Below are positions 40,198 through 49,900 of a DNA stretch of 64,000 bases, one piece after another (positions within the stretch are counted from its first letter, which is position 1; every line of letters begins with the position of its first letter). The DNA lies in assembly GCF_000364445.2 (NCBI RefSeq), contig NZ_CP043538.1, positions 2,983,612 through 3,047,611 of the forward strand, in the 5' to 3' direction. Below the pieces are notes generated by a model, which was not told the origin of the DNA, searched no databases, and saw only the letters and a list, made by a program, of their open reading frames with translations. The DNA comes from Methylobacterium mesophilicum SR1.6/6 (lineage in GTDB: Bacteria; Pseudomonadota; Alphaproteobacteria; Rhizobiales; Beijerinckiaceae). A program made the translations under genes and the position numbers.

Positions 40198-41454
40198 GTG
40201 CCGAAAAGAAAACTTCTGCTGGTCGTCGGCGCCGGTGCGTCCCTCGAATTCGGCATGCCCCCCGTCGCGGGGGTCCGGGCCATCATCAACGACGCCATCC
40301 AGGTGCGCTACCCGTTGCTCGCCGAGCCCGCGACGAACCTGTACGAACATGTCGAGGGCTTGGTCAGAGCCCACTGGCAGCGGACGGTGCCCGAGTTCCT
40401 GCGCCGCGAGCCGCACTACGAGGACTTGCTCTACGCCATCTTCGCCGTCGCCGCGGCTTACCCCGCCGGCGCCGCGACCTCGGCGTTGGGCGCGGTCGTG
40501 ACAGCCAAAGGAATGCCCAACGTCTCGCTTTTCGGTCGGCAGGCCACACCGGTCGGGCCGGACACCCTGCGCGACCTCGGCCGCGCGTCGGTCGATGCGG
40601 TCGTGGAGGCGTTCCGCGAGCGCTGCGCCGCCAGCGAGGCGGACAAGGCGTCCGAGTTCGCGAAGCTCCAAGTGCTGGTCGCCGCGTTGCAGGCCGAGTT
40701 CGACATCGCGGTGGTCACCCTGAACTACGACAATGTGATGTACCGCGCCTTTCCCGGCATCGAGACCGGCTTCGACCCGGCGACCGGCATGTTCGACCAG
40801 GAGCGCATCCTCCGGCGATCCGGCTGGGCATGCATGCTGCACCTCCACGGGTCCGTCCATTTCGACATGGAGCCGGGTTCGACCGGAGACATGCACGAGA
40901 TCCGCTGGCAGCCGGATATCCGCGGCCGCTTCCACCAGAACGCCGGCGGCCGCAGCACGCGCTCCCACGTGGAGGGCATCGATTTCCCGACCTCGGTCAT
41001 CGTCGCGGGATACGGCAAGACGACCCAGATCCTGAAACGGCCCTTCCGCACCTACTACTCCGAGCTCGACCGTCTCGTGGCCGGATGCGACGCCGTGCTC
41101 TTCGCCGGATACGGGTTCGGCGACGAGCACCTGACCGTGGCCTTCGAGGGCTTCCGCGATGCGCGGAACCGACCGGTCGCCGTCATCGATTTCGCGTGGG
41201 ACGACGCCATGACGATGGGGGGCGCCGACCTCGGCGGCCCCAACGCCATGGTCGACGAGATGGTCCGGACGTTCCTGACCGAGCCGCGGACCATGCGCGC
41301 CCTCGGCTACGCGGCCCCGCAGACGGTCGCGGACCTCAAGGCCGCCCGTGAATTCGAGACCTGCGTGGACCCGGCCACGCCCTTGGCCGTCTGGTACAAC
41401 GGCATGCTCGCGGCCTGCGAGGAGCCGGCCAAGGTTCTCGCGCGTCTGGCGTGA
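40198..41454 (+). CDS. SIR2-like domain protein, possible defence NADase
   Basis: A 418-aa protein. LLLVVGAGASLEFGMPPVAG at the N-terminus is the SIR2 nucleotide-binding loop. Further SIR2 features are FDIAVVTLNYDNVMYRAFPG, MLHLHGSVHFDM and DAVLFAGYGFGDEHL. Stand-alone and effector-linked SIR2 proteins are often anti-phage NAD-degrading enzymes. Here no partner (TIR, Argonaute, HerA or MazG-like) is adjacent. GTG start with GGGAGGAG upstream, 16 bases after the CsoR-type gene. Whether it is defence or metal related cannot be told from the sequence. Confidence 0.82.
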   Translation: MPKRKLLLVVGAGASLEFGMPPVAGVRAIINDAIQVRYPLLAEPATNLYEHVEGLVRAHWQRTVPEFLRREPHYEDLLYAIFAVAAAYPAGAATSALGAVVTAKGMPNVSLFGRQATPVGPDTLRDLGRASVDAVVEAFRERCAASEADKASEFAKLQVLVAALQAEFDIAVVTLNYDNVMYRAFPGIETGFDPATGMFDQERILRRSGWACMLHLHGSVHFDMEPGSTGDMHEIRWQPDIRGRFHQNAGGRSTRSHVEGIDFPTSVIVAGYGKTTQILKRPFRTYYSELDRLVAGCDAVLFAGYGFGDEHLTVAFEGFRDARNRPVAVIDFAWDDAMTMGGADLGGPNAMVDEMVRTFLTEPRTMRALGYAAPQTVADLKAAREFETCVDPATPLAVWYNGMLAACEEPAKVLARLA

Positions 41455-42029
41455 CGTTCGGGTCAAGGGGACGGTTCGCATCGACCCGGCGGGCAGTGCC
41501 GAAGGACCGTGGCTTTCCGAGACCGTACCGAAGGACTTCCGATTCCGCACCGTCCCGGAGATGACGCAGCTCAGTGCCGACGCCAAGTCGACGGTGCGCT
41601 GGCGAGCCTCCCGTTCGGGGGCGGCCAACTTGCCGCGACGCCTGGGTTGCCGGTGCCGGGATGTCTCGGCTGCCATCATAACCTCCGCCCGCAGGGTCGC
41701 CGGTGCGATGTTGGTCGCCAGGATCAAGGATTTGGCCGACGAGCATGGCCTAGCGGTTTGCGGCCATCGTTCCGCTGAAGTCATCGGAAGGAATGCAAGC
41801 CCTCCTTGAACGGTGACGCCGCCGTTCCGCCGGATTGATGCGGCGAGCGACGGTCCAAGTCGCGGAGGATGGATGGAATTTTTGCGTGCGACATCCGCAG
41901 GCTTAGTCAGCCCAAACAAAACAAGGGTTCAGAAGCGCGTTCAGTAGCTCTTCCGCAACACTCGCAGTGGGAAGCCTGTCCAGGGCGAGCATTCCCCCGA
42001 CCGACCCTTCCAAAACGCGCCCAGGTAAA
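41455..42029. other. Intergenic region after the SIR2 gene, no supported gene
   Basis: About 575 bp. Open frames on both strands give unrecognisable Arg/Ser/Ala-rich products. One plus frame near 41710-41770 (MLVARIKDLADEHGLAVCG) looks slightly protein-like and may be a relic. No terminator is evident. The CsoR-like palindrome begins immediately after this stretch. Confidence 0.4.
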
Positions 42030-42046
42030 ATACCCCTAAGGGGTAT
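42030..42046. promoter_or_regulatory. CsoR-like operator before the Tat-protein gene
   Basis: ATACCCC-TAA-GGGGTAT is a perfect 17-bp palindrome with G/C-tract arms, the usual shape of CsoR-family operators. It ends 16 bases before ATG 42063, so a repressor here would block transcription or translation of that operon. A close copy is at 44317-44331, and a CsoR-family gene is at 39879. Confidence 0.75.
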
Positions 42047-42062
42047 CGGGTCGGAGGGCGGC

Positions 42063-43424
42063 ATGATCGGACGGCGGATCTTTCTCACCGGCGCGATGGC
42101 GTCGGCGGCCTCGGTAGCCTTGGGCGGCACCGCCGCGCGGGCCTTGGGCGGCATCGAGCAGCGCAACGAGGTGAGCTTCCTGCGGGGGCCCTACAACCTC
42201 GCCTTCTACTACCGGCTCAACAAGGCCTACCGCATCGGGGCCGGGATGCACTTCTTCCACTCGAAGCAGCACGACCTGCTGCAACTGACCCGGTTCGAGG
42301 ACCACGCCGCTGTCGATGCCCGCTTCGACAAGGAGGCGCAGGAGTGGCTGCGCGACCCACCGGCCATCGAGCCGGAGATGCCGTACTACTCGAACTACGT
42401 TGACCGGGCGATGCACACGCTGTTCCGGACCATCGACTGGACGCACATGCATCACGAGCAGACCTACGACGTGATGGCGTTCCGCGAGATCCCTTGGGCC
42501 GAGAAGAAGGCGTGGACCGACCGAGCGGTCAAGTATTACCTCACGATGCAGACGCCGGGCGTGCCCCGCAGCGTCGCCCCGCTGGAGCTGACCATGCGGC
42601 GGGCGGGCATCATGATGAAGCCCTACTTCAATTATTTCCGGAACTTCTATCCCCTCGACCAGAGCCTGTTCTACGTCGCCCACTGGTGGCACCCGGCCGC
42701 CTACGAGACGCAGATGATCTCGGGCAACCGCGACCAGGAGGCCGCGATGGCCCAGACCATCGACCTCATGTACCGCGAGGTCATGCCCGACCGGCCGGGC
42801 CGCATGCTGCTCTCGCGCGAGATCATGCCGCGCTACGCCCGGATGAGCCCCGAGAGCGCGAACATCTTCGACAACCTGCACATGCTCCACGGCATCGCCT
42901 ACTCGATCCTCGCCTACAAGGGCTGGTCGGTCGAGGAGAAGCGGGCCGAGATGTACCGGGTCATCGAGGCCATGGGCTACCAGCCCGGCGACGAGGCCTA
43001 CGCCCGCAAGTTCCGCGAGCCCCATCCCGGCTTCGACCCGAGGACCTATCCCGCCTGGGTGCGCTCGCCCCAGGGCGCGATGGGCATGATCATGATGGAC
43101 ATGCTCATGGAGATGCTGCCGATGATGTACCCGGGCGGCCTGTCCAAGGCGCAGCGGGCCGCCGTCATGCGGCAGATGATGATGAACGGCCGTCTCGGCA
43201 TCGAGCCCGGCGAGGTGCCCGGATCGCTCCACGACGCCCTGATGCAGGTCGCGCCCGGCATGATGGCGATGCCCGGCTCGACCGAGCCGGGCGAGGTCCC
43301 GGCCATGATGGTCGAGCGCATGGTCCAGGCCTGGAAGGCCAAGGCTGCCCGCATGCCCGACGTCGCCCCCATCGACATGACCGTCGAGCCGAGCCTCGGC
43401 CCGGCCCGCGTCGCCGCCCGCTGA
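42063..43424 (+). CDS. Tat-exported His/Met-rich protein of unknown function
   Basis: A 453-aa protein. MIGRRIFLTGAMASAASVAL is a short Tat signal. The mature part is rich in His and Met: MHFFHSKQHDLL, TIDWTHMHHEQTYDV, FDNLHMLHGIAYS, and a Met-packed segment GAMGMIMMDMLMEMLPMMYP. The early His-containing helices resemble the spacing of a metal centre but match no family I know. Start 42063 follows the CsoR-like palindrome. It is followed 12 bases later by an outer-membrane protein gene. A copper-binding or copper-oxidising envelope role is inferred. Confidence 0.75.
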   Translation: MIGRRIFLTGAMASAASVALGGTAARALGGIEQRNEVSFLRGPYNLAFYYRLNKAYRIGAGMHFFHSKQHDLLQLTRFEDHAAVDARFDKEAQEWLRDPPAIEPEMPYYSNYVDRAMHTLFRTIDWTHMHHEQTYDVMAFREIPWAEKKAWTDRAVKYYLTMQTPGVPRSVAPLELTMRRAGIMMKPYFNYFRNFYPLDQSLFYVAHWWHPAAYETQMISGNRDQEAAMAQTIDLMYREVMPDRPGRMLLSREIMPRYARMSPESANIFDNLHMLHGIAYSILAYKGWSVEEKRAEMYRVIEAMGYQPGDEAYARKFREPHPGFDPRTYPAWVRSPQGAMGMIMMDMLMEMLPMMYPGGLSKAQRAAVMRQMMMNGRLGIEPGEVPGSLHDALMQVAPGMMAMPGSTEPGEVPAMMVERMVQAWKAKAARMPDVAPIDMTVEPSLGPARVAAR

Positions 43425-43436
43425 GGAGACGCCCCG

Positions 43437-44270
43437 ATGTCGACGACCACGCGCGCCGCCCTCACGGCCCTCCTCGCCCTCACGGCCGGCCCCGCGCTCG
43501 CCGCCGACCACACCAACCTGGAGGAGGGGCTGCCCATCACCATCGAGGACGCCTACCCGATCAAGGAGAACGGCCTCGAAGTTCAATCTTACTTTCAGTA
43601 CAACCGCATCCGGAACGACCCGCGCGGCGCCAGCAGCCTGATGGCGGTGCCGCGCCTTGAATGGGGCGCGTTCAAGAACTTCCAGCTCTCGGTCGAGGCC
43701 CCGTACCGGGTCGGTACGGCGAGCGACACCGACCAGGGCGAGTTCCGGGCGCAAGGCTTCTACAACTTCAACCAGGAGGGGCTGGTCCTGCCCGCCATGG
43801 CGGTCGCACTCGGGGTGAACACCCCCTACGGCCGGATGGCCGGCGGCACGGAGACCGAGCTCAAGTTTCTGGCGACCAAATCGCTCGGCACCCCAGACCC
43901 GGAGGGATTGTCGCCGTACTCCTACGTGCCGCGCCAAGTGCACTTCAATGCGTCGTGGTTCCACAACTACGACCCGACGACCGGCCGGGAGGCCGAGCGG
44001 CGCGACCGCTACCGGGTCGGCGTCGCCTATAGCCAGCCGATCTCGAATTCCGTCGTCCTCGTCGCCGACGTCTACCGCGAGACCGACCGCGAGCGAGGTC
44101 GGGCGGTGAACCTTGCCGAGATCGGCGCGCGCTACATGGTGACCCCGCAGACTGTGCTGGTCGGCGCCGTCGGCGTCGGCTTCGGCGGCGACCGCAGTCA
44201 GGATTTCCGGGTCACAGCCGGCCTGCAGCACTCCTTGAGCTTCCCGTATTCCTGGGATCCGCCGCGTTGA
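43437..44270 (+). CDS. Outer-membrane beta-barrel-like protein
   Basis: A 277-aa protein with signal peptide (AALTALLALTAGPALAADHT). The chain shows alternating strands (GLEVQSYFQYNRIRND, FKNFQLSVEAPYRVG, VNLAEIGARYMVTPQTVLVG) and ends with aromatic-rich LQHSLSFPYSWDPPR, consistent with a barrel of the transporter-like OmpF/phenol-degradation meta-pathway type. It follows the Tat protein gene by 12 bases and probably shares its transcript. Its tail also ends PPR, like the small secreted metal proteins, though it is larger and lacks the Cys cluster. Confidence 0.72.
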   Translation: MSTTTRAALTALLALTAGPALAADHTNLEEGLPITIEDAYPIKENGLEVQSYFQYNRIRNDPRGASSLMAVPRLEWGAFKNFQLSVEAPYRVGTASDTDQGEFRAQGFYNFNQEGLVLPAMAVALGVNTPYGRMAGGTETELKFLATKSLGTPDPEGLSPYSYVPRQVHFNASWFHNYDPTTGREAERRDRYRVGVAYSQPISNSVVLVADVYRETDRERGRAVNLAEIGARYMVTPQTVLVGAVGVGFGGDRSQDFRVTAGLQHSLSFPYSWDPPR

Positions 44271-44316
44271 CCCTGGATTGAACAGCATGGGTGTGTTGCG
44301 TCACTTCTGGGAACCT

Positions 44317-44331
44317 TACCCCTAGGGGGTA
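44317..44331. promoter_or_regulatory. Second CsoR-like operator, before the DUF4396 gene
   Basis: TACCCC-TAG-GGGGTA, nearly identical to the palindrome at 42030-42046. It lies 31 bases before ATG 44363. Two matching boxes 2.3 kb apart, each directly before a gene, indicate that one regulator controls both transcription units. Confidence 0.75.
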
Positions 44332-44362
44332 TGTTGCACGGGCATTGCCGAAAGGGTGCCGC

Positions 44363-45097
44363 ATGTTCCCGGAATGGTTCCACGCAGTCTCGATCCTGGC
44401 CCTGCTGCTCGGTGCAGCCTGCTCGCTGCTGCTCTCGGTCCAGGTGATCCGGCACCCGCAGCACATGACGGTGATGAACGTCGTCTGGCCGGTCAGCGCT
44501 CTGTTCGGGACGCTCGTCGTCGTCTGGGCGTACTACCGCTACGGCCGGCTCGCGACCATGGAGGCGCACCACCACGCCAAGGAGCGGGGCGAGAAGCCGC
44601 CGAACATGACCCAGACGCCGTTCCCGGTGATGGTCGGCAAAGGCGCGCTCCACTGCGGCAGCGGTTGCATGCTGGGCGATGTCGCCGCCGAATGGCTCGC
44701 CTTCCTCGTGCCGGCGGTGGCGGTCTGGTTCGGCTGGCATTCCTTGTTCGAGGAGAAGATGTACGCAGTCTGGGTGCTGGACTTCGTCTTCGCCTACGCT
44801 CTCGGGATCGCATTCCAGTATTACGCCATCGTACCGATGCGCGGCTTGTCGCCCGGCCAGGGGCTCGTGGCGGCGGTGAAGGCGGACACCGCTTCGCTGA
44901 TCGCCTGGCAGGTCGGCATGTACGGCCTCATGGCGCTGGTGCAGTTCTGGCTGTACCCGCACCTCGCCGGGCAGGCGGCCCCGGTGAACTCGGTCGAGTT
45001 CTGGTTCGCCATGCAGGCCGCCATGGTGGCGGGATTCCTGACCAGCTACCCAGTGAACTGGTGGCTCGTCGGTTCCGGGATCAAGGAGCGGATGTAG
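44363..45097 (+). CDS. DUF4396 membrane protein
   Basis: A 244-aa protein with about six helices. A His-rich loop (MEAHHHAKERGEKPP) precedes the family motif KGALHCGSGCMLGDVAAEWL, whose Cys-Gly-Ser-Gly-Cys is probably a metal or redox site. Later helices include VLDFVFAYALGIAFQYYAIV and AAMVAGFLTSYPVNWWLVGS. ATG 44363 is chosen because earlier in-frame codons overlap the operator. DUF4396 proteins often accompany copper genes and may move copper or a thiol; no activity is established to my knowledge. Confidence 0.85.
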   Translation: MFPEWFHAVSILALLLGAACSLLLSVQVIRHPQHMTVMNVVWPVSALFGTLVVVWAYYRYGRLATMEAHHHAKERGEKPPNMTQTPFPVMVGKGALHCGSGCMLGDVAAEWLAFLVPAVAVWFGWHSLFEEKMYAVWVLDFVFAYALGIAFQYYAIVPMRGLSPGQGLVAAVKADTASLIAWQVGMYGLMALVQFWLYPHLAGQAAPVNSVEFWFAMQAAMVAGFLTSYPVNWWLVGSGIKERM

Positions 45098-45254
45098 TCT
45101 CCCTGATGGTGGCCTGGCTCCGATGGTGTTCCGGTTTCGACGGCCGAATGCCGGCTGGTTCCGCTTCCGGCGAATGACGGGCAAGGCGCGACCAATCTGA
45201 CAGGGTCCTTGCGGATAGCCGACGGGCGTCCCGGGGCTTGAGGGATCGAACGGC

Positions 45255-45425
45255 TCAGGAAAACCGTGCCGCCGCTATCAGCAGTGCCAGCGCCAACAGA
45301 ACTAGCGCCATCGCCGCGACGAGCGACCTCGCCGCGGCCCTGCGAATTTCCGGACGGGCGTGTCGTCTGCGCCGCGAGCGCGGCCCCCAGTCGAGTTGTT
45401 CCCGGGCGACCTTCTTGCCGACCAT
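45255..45425 (-). CDS. Small membrane protein, unknown
   Basis: A 56-aa protein: a basic N-terminus (GPRSRRRRHARPEIRRAAAR) and one C-terminal membrane helix (SLVAAMALVLLALALLIAAA). Its start is 10 bases downstream of the broken CDF gene's stop, with AAGGGAG as ribosome site inside that gene's end, so the two were in one operon. No family recognised. Inner-membrane location with the N-terminus inside is expected. Confidence 0.5.
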   Translation of the reverse strand: MVGKKVAREQLDWGPRSRRRRHARPEIRRAAARSLVAAMALVLLALALLIAAARFS

Positions 45426-45435
45426 CGATGCTCCC

Positions 45436-46346
45436 TTACACCGGAAGGCGGGCGGCCTCGACCGCAAGCGCCTCGTCCTCGACCTGGATGGTGACGTGCT
45501 CGATGCCGTGGCGTTCCTTCATCATGGGACGGACGCCCCGGATCACGTCGGGGCTACGGGCCACGTCGTCCACGATCACGTGCCCGCTCATGGCGTCGCA
45601 GCCGGAGGTCGGCGTCCAGGCATGCAGGTCGTAGGCTCGCCGGCCATTCGGCATCGCCTCGATCCCGGCCTTCAATGCATCGAGGTGGACGCCCGGCGGC
45701 GTGCCCTCCAGCAGGATGTGCAGCGCCTAGCCCAGGAGGCGCCAGGTGCGCGGCAGGATGAACAAGCCGATGCCGGCGCCGACGAGCGGATCGACCCAGA
45801 CCCAGCCCTTCGCCATCACCACCAGGGCGGCCACGATCACGCCGAGCGAGCCCAGCATGTCCGAGAACACCTCGAAGCAGGCGCCCTTGACGTTGAGGCT
45901 GTCGGACGAGCCGCCGGCCAGGAGCTTCATGCCGGCGAGGTTCGCGCCGAGGCCGGCAAGCGCCACCAGCACCATCGGCCAGCCGAGGATCTCGGTAGGC
46001 TCCGCTAACCGGAGGTACGCCTCGAAGAGGATGTAGGCCATCACCCCGAGCAGCACGACCGCGTTGGCCAGTGCCGCCAGGATTTCGAAGCGCATGGTGC
46101 CGAAGCTCTTGCCGGGCGTCGGCGCCTTGCCCGCGTAGTGGAAGGCGAGCAGCGCCAGCCCTTCGCGTCCGTGACCATGTAAGCGGCACCGGCCAGCAGC
46201 GCGAGGCTGCCGGTGAGCAGGCGGCCCACGACCTCCGCGCCCATGTAGGTCAGCGTCAGCGCGAGCGCCCAGGCGAGGCGCCCCTTGTCACGGGCCGCCG
46301 CCGAGACCGCGGGGATGCCGCCCCCGTGAGTATGTCCGTGTCCCAT
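45436..46346 (-). pseudogene. Cation diffusion facilitator (CzcD-like), frameshift plus nonsense
   Basis: The gene begins at 46346 with a His-rich GHGHTHGGG and the first helices (LAWALALTLTYMGAEVVGRL, LLAGAAYMVTDA). The frame is then lost near 46170 where two extra bases occur. The correct frame resumes with FEILAALANAVVLLGVMAYI and FEVFSDMLGSLGVIVAALVV. It is interrupted by TAG at 45727-45729 (PRTWRLLG-stop-ALHILLEGTPPG), and the C-terminal cytoplasmic domain continues to 45436 (AYDLHAWTPTSGCDAMSGHV). Two independent lesions make a functional product unlikely. An intact CDF gene is at 53217. Confidence 0.88.
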
Positions 46347-46387
46347 GTTCGCTTCCGGGTGTTCGCTGCCGTTCGGGCAGGGCGGCG

Positions 46388-46942
46388 TCAGGGACCGTCC
46401 GCGTCGATCAGGTCGGCCACGTGCGCGCCGGCCGGGTGGCCGGTCGCCGCGTGGTGCGTTTCCGAGCAGGTCGCGTAGCCGGGTCCGAAGGCGGTCATGA
46501 CGAGCTCGCGCCTTCCGTCCGCGGCCTCCCGGCTCGCCAGGAGCGCGCGGCCCTCAGGCCAAAGCTCGGAATCGGCAAGCGGCCCCCGGCCCGGCTCGCC
46601 GTAGCGGCGCACGCCCTCGTCGTGGATGGTCCCCCGCGCCCGCGCGAGGGCCTCGCCGTCGAGAGGCACGCCGACCCAGATCACCTGCTGGAGACCCTCG
46701 TCCCGGCAGACCACGAGGACGACTTCCGCCGTCGCCGGACCGGTGGCCGGCCCTTGTCCGCGCTGGTAGTAGAGTGCCGTGAGGTTCGCCTCGCGGTCGA
46801 CCTTCAGGGGGCGTGGCACCTCGCCGACCGGTCCCCAGGCGAGGCCGAACGGCGCATCGCCCGGTCCGCTACCCGCCGCGGCCGCCCCATACGACAAGGC
46901 GAGGACGGCCAATCCCGCCGCCGGGAGATAGACCTGCCGCAT
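46388..46942 (-). CDS. Secreted protein of unknown function in the czc operon
   Basis: A 184-aa protein with signal peptide (LPAAGLAVLALSYGAAAAGS). The mature domain has APFGLAWGPVGEVPRPLK and repeated beta-strand-like segments (AEVVLVVCRDEGLQQVIWVG, RRELVMTAFGPGYATCSETH) with two distant cysteines and a His-containing C-terminus. It starts three bases after the czcA stop and so belongs to that operon. No family is recognised; a periplasmic accessory to efflux is a guess. Confidence 0.7.
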   Translation of the reverse strand: MRQVYLPAAGLAVLALSYGAAAAGSGPGDAPFGLAWGPVGEVPRPLKVDREANLTALYYQRGQGPATGPATAEVVLVVCRDEGLQQVIWVGVPLDGEALARARGTIHDEGVRRYGEPGRGPLADSELWPEGRALLASREAADGRRELVMTAFGPGYATCSETHHAATGHPAGAHVADLIDADGP

Positions 46943-46945
46943 CGA

Positions 46946-49900
46946 CTACTCCGCGGCCTTGAGGTGCGGCGAGGCGGCCTCCGGCTGCCGGCCGTTCACC
47001 TTCGCGGGCTCCGCCTTGCCGAAGCGCGCGTAAAGGGCCGGCAGCACGACCAGCGTCAGCAGGGTGGCGCTTATCAGGCCGCCGATGACCACGGTGGCGA
47101 GCGGGCGTTGGATCTCGGCGCCGGTCTCGGTGGCGATCGCCATCGGAACAAAGCCGAGCGAGGCGACCAGCGCCGTCATCGCCACCGGCCGCAGCCGGGT
47201 CATGGCGCCCTCCAGGATCGCCTCCCGCTTCGGGCGGCCCTCTGCGACGAGCTGCTTGATGAAGGTCAGCATCACGAGGCCGTTGAGCACCGCCACGCCA
47301 GAGAGTGCGATGAAGCCGACCGCCGCCGGCACCGAGACCGGCATGCCCCGGAGCCACAGGGCGACGATGCCCCCGGTCAGTGCCAGCGGCACGGCGCTGA
47401 ACACCAGGAGCGCATCCCGCGGCGAGCCCAGAGCCGAGTAGAGCAACAGGAAGATCAGGAAGAAGCAGACCGGCACCACCACCAGGAGGCGCTGCTTGGC
47501 CGAGGCGAGGTTCTCGAACTGACCGCCCCAAGTCACGTAGTAGCCCGGCGGCAACTGCACCTGGCTCCCGACCTTCGCTTGCGCCTCCGCGACGAGCGAG
47601 CCGATGTCGCGGCCACGGACGTTGGCGGTGACGACGACCCGGCGCTTGCCGTTCTCCCGCGAGATCTGGTTCGGCCCCTCCGTCACCTGGAAGCTCGCCA
47701 CCTGCTTGAGCAGGACCGAGCTCGCCCGGCCGTTCGGGCCCGGCGGCAGCGGCACCGGGATGTTCTCCAGGGCCTCCCGGTCCTCGCGCACCTTGTCGGT
47801 CAGGCGCACGACGATGGGGAAGCGCCGGTCTCCCTCGAACACGACGCCGGCATCGCGGCCGCCGATGGCCGCGCCGATGACCTCCTGGATGGCGCCGGTG
47901 CTCAAGCCATAGCGCGCCGCCTCGGGCTTGTTGATCTTGATCTCTAGGAACGGCAGGCCCGCCGCCTGCTCGACCTTGACATCTTCGGCGCCCTCGACGC
48001 CCTTCAGGACCGTCGCCACGGCGTTGGCAGCCTTCAGCATCGGCTCGAACTCCTCGCCGAACACCTTCACGGCGAGGTCGCCGCGGGTGCCGGCCAGGAG
48101 CTCGTTGAAGCGCAGCTGGATCGGCTGGGAGAACTCGTAGACGTTGCCCGCGAGCGCCCCCACCGCCTTCTCGATCTGCTCCTGCAGGTCGGCCTTCGAC
48201 AGGCTCGGGTCGGGCCACTCCTCCTGTGGCCTGAGCATGACGAAGGTGTCGGAGGAGTTCGGCGGCATCGGGTCGGAGGCGACCTCGGCCGTGCCGGTCT
48301 TCGAGAAGACGTAGGCGACCTGCGGGAACTTTGACACCACCTTCTCGACGTTCAGTTGCATCGTCTGCGACTGGGTGAGCGAGGTCGAGGGGATGCGGGT
48401 GGCGTTGAGTGCGATGCTCTTCTCGTCGAGTTGCGGGATGAATTCGGTCCCGAGCCGGGTGAACAGGAGACTTGCTCCGACGAGCAGCAGCAGGGCCGCC
48501 CCGATGAATGCGAACGGACCCCGCACCGCGGCGGCGAGCACCGGCCGGTAGACCGCCTTCAGCGCCCGGATGATGAGGTTGTCCGTCTCGGTGACCTTGC
48601 CGGAGATGACGATGGCGATGAGCGCCGGCACGAAGGTCAACGACAGCACGAAGGCCGAGACCAGAGCGATGATCACCGTCAGGGCCATCGGCTCGAACAT
48701 CTTGCCCTCGACGCCCGTGAAGGTCAGGAGCGGCACGTAGACCAGGATGATAATCGCCTGCCCGTACAGGGACGGCTTGATCATCTCCTCGGCCGACGCC
48801 CGGACGGTCTCAAGGCGCTCCTCGATGTCGAGACCGCGGCCCAGGGCGTGCTGCCGCTCGGCGAGGTGGCGCAGCGCGTTCTCGGTGATGATGACCGCCC
48901 CGTCGACGATCAGCCCGAAATCGAGCGCTCCGAGGCTCATCAGGTTCGCCGAGATTCTGGCCTCGACCATGCCGGACATGGTCATCAGCATCGCCACCGG
49001 GATCACCAGCGCCGTGATGACGGCCGCCCGGATGTTGCCGAGCAGCATGAACAGGATGACGATGACGAGGGCCGCGCCCTCGGACAGGTTCTTGGCCACC
49101 GTCTTCACCGTAGCCTCGACGAGGCGGGTCCGGTCGAGGACGGTCTGGACCTCGATCCCGGGCGGCAGGCTCTTGCGGATCTGGTCCATGCGCGCGTCGA
49201 CGGCGGCGGCCACCGTGCGGCTGTTCTCGCCGATCAGCATCAGCGCGGTGCCGACGACGACCTCTTGGCCGTCCTCGCTCCCCGAGCCGGTGCGCAGGTC
49301 GCGCCCGATGCGGACCTCGGCGATGTCTTTGATGCGCACCGGCACGCCGCCCCGGGTCGCGACGACCACGTTGCCGATGTCGTCCATGTCCTCCAAGCGG
49401 CCGGCGGCGCGGACGACGTAGCCCTCGCCGTTATCCTCCAGGTAACGGGCGCCCTGGTTGGCGTTGTTGCTATCCAGCGCACGGGCGACGTCGGAGAAGG
49501 ACAGGTCGAGGGAGGCGAGCTTATTAGGGTCCGGCTGGACGTGGTACTGCTTCTCGAAGCCGCCGATGCCGTCGACCCCGGCCACCCCCGGCACGGTCCT
49601 GATCTGCGGGCGGATGATCCAGTCCTGGACGGTGCGCAGGTAGGCGGTCTGCTCCAGCTCGGTCCTCAGGCGCTGGCCCTCGGGCGTGAGGTAGCTGCCG
49701 TCGGGTTGCCAGCCGGGCTTGCCCCCGGCCGAGACCTTCCGCTCGCCCGGCTTCGCGTAATGGATCGACCACATGTAGATCTCGCCCAGCCCGGTCGAGA
49801 TCGGCCCCATGGCGGGCTCGGCGCCCGGCGGCAGCTCCCGCTTCACCTGGGACAGGCGCTCGGCGACCTGCTGGCGGGCGAAGTAGATGTCGAGCTTCTC

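Noticed and set aside
41348-41809. Possible gene after the SIR2 gene
   Set aside because: The frame starts inside the SIR2 gene in another phase and its product is unrecognisable; at best a relic near 41710.
42036-44288. 750-codon minus-strand frame opposite the Tat and outer-membrane genes
   Set aside because: Plus-strand genes have signal peptides and operators; the antisense product is His/Asp/Arg repetitive as expected from shadowing.
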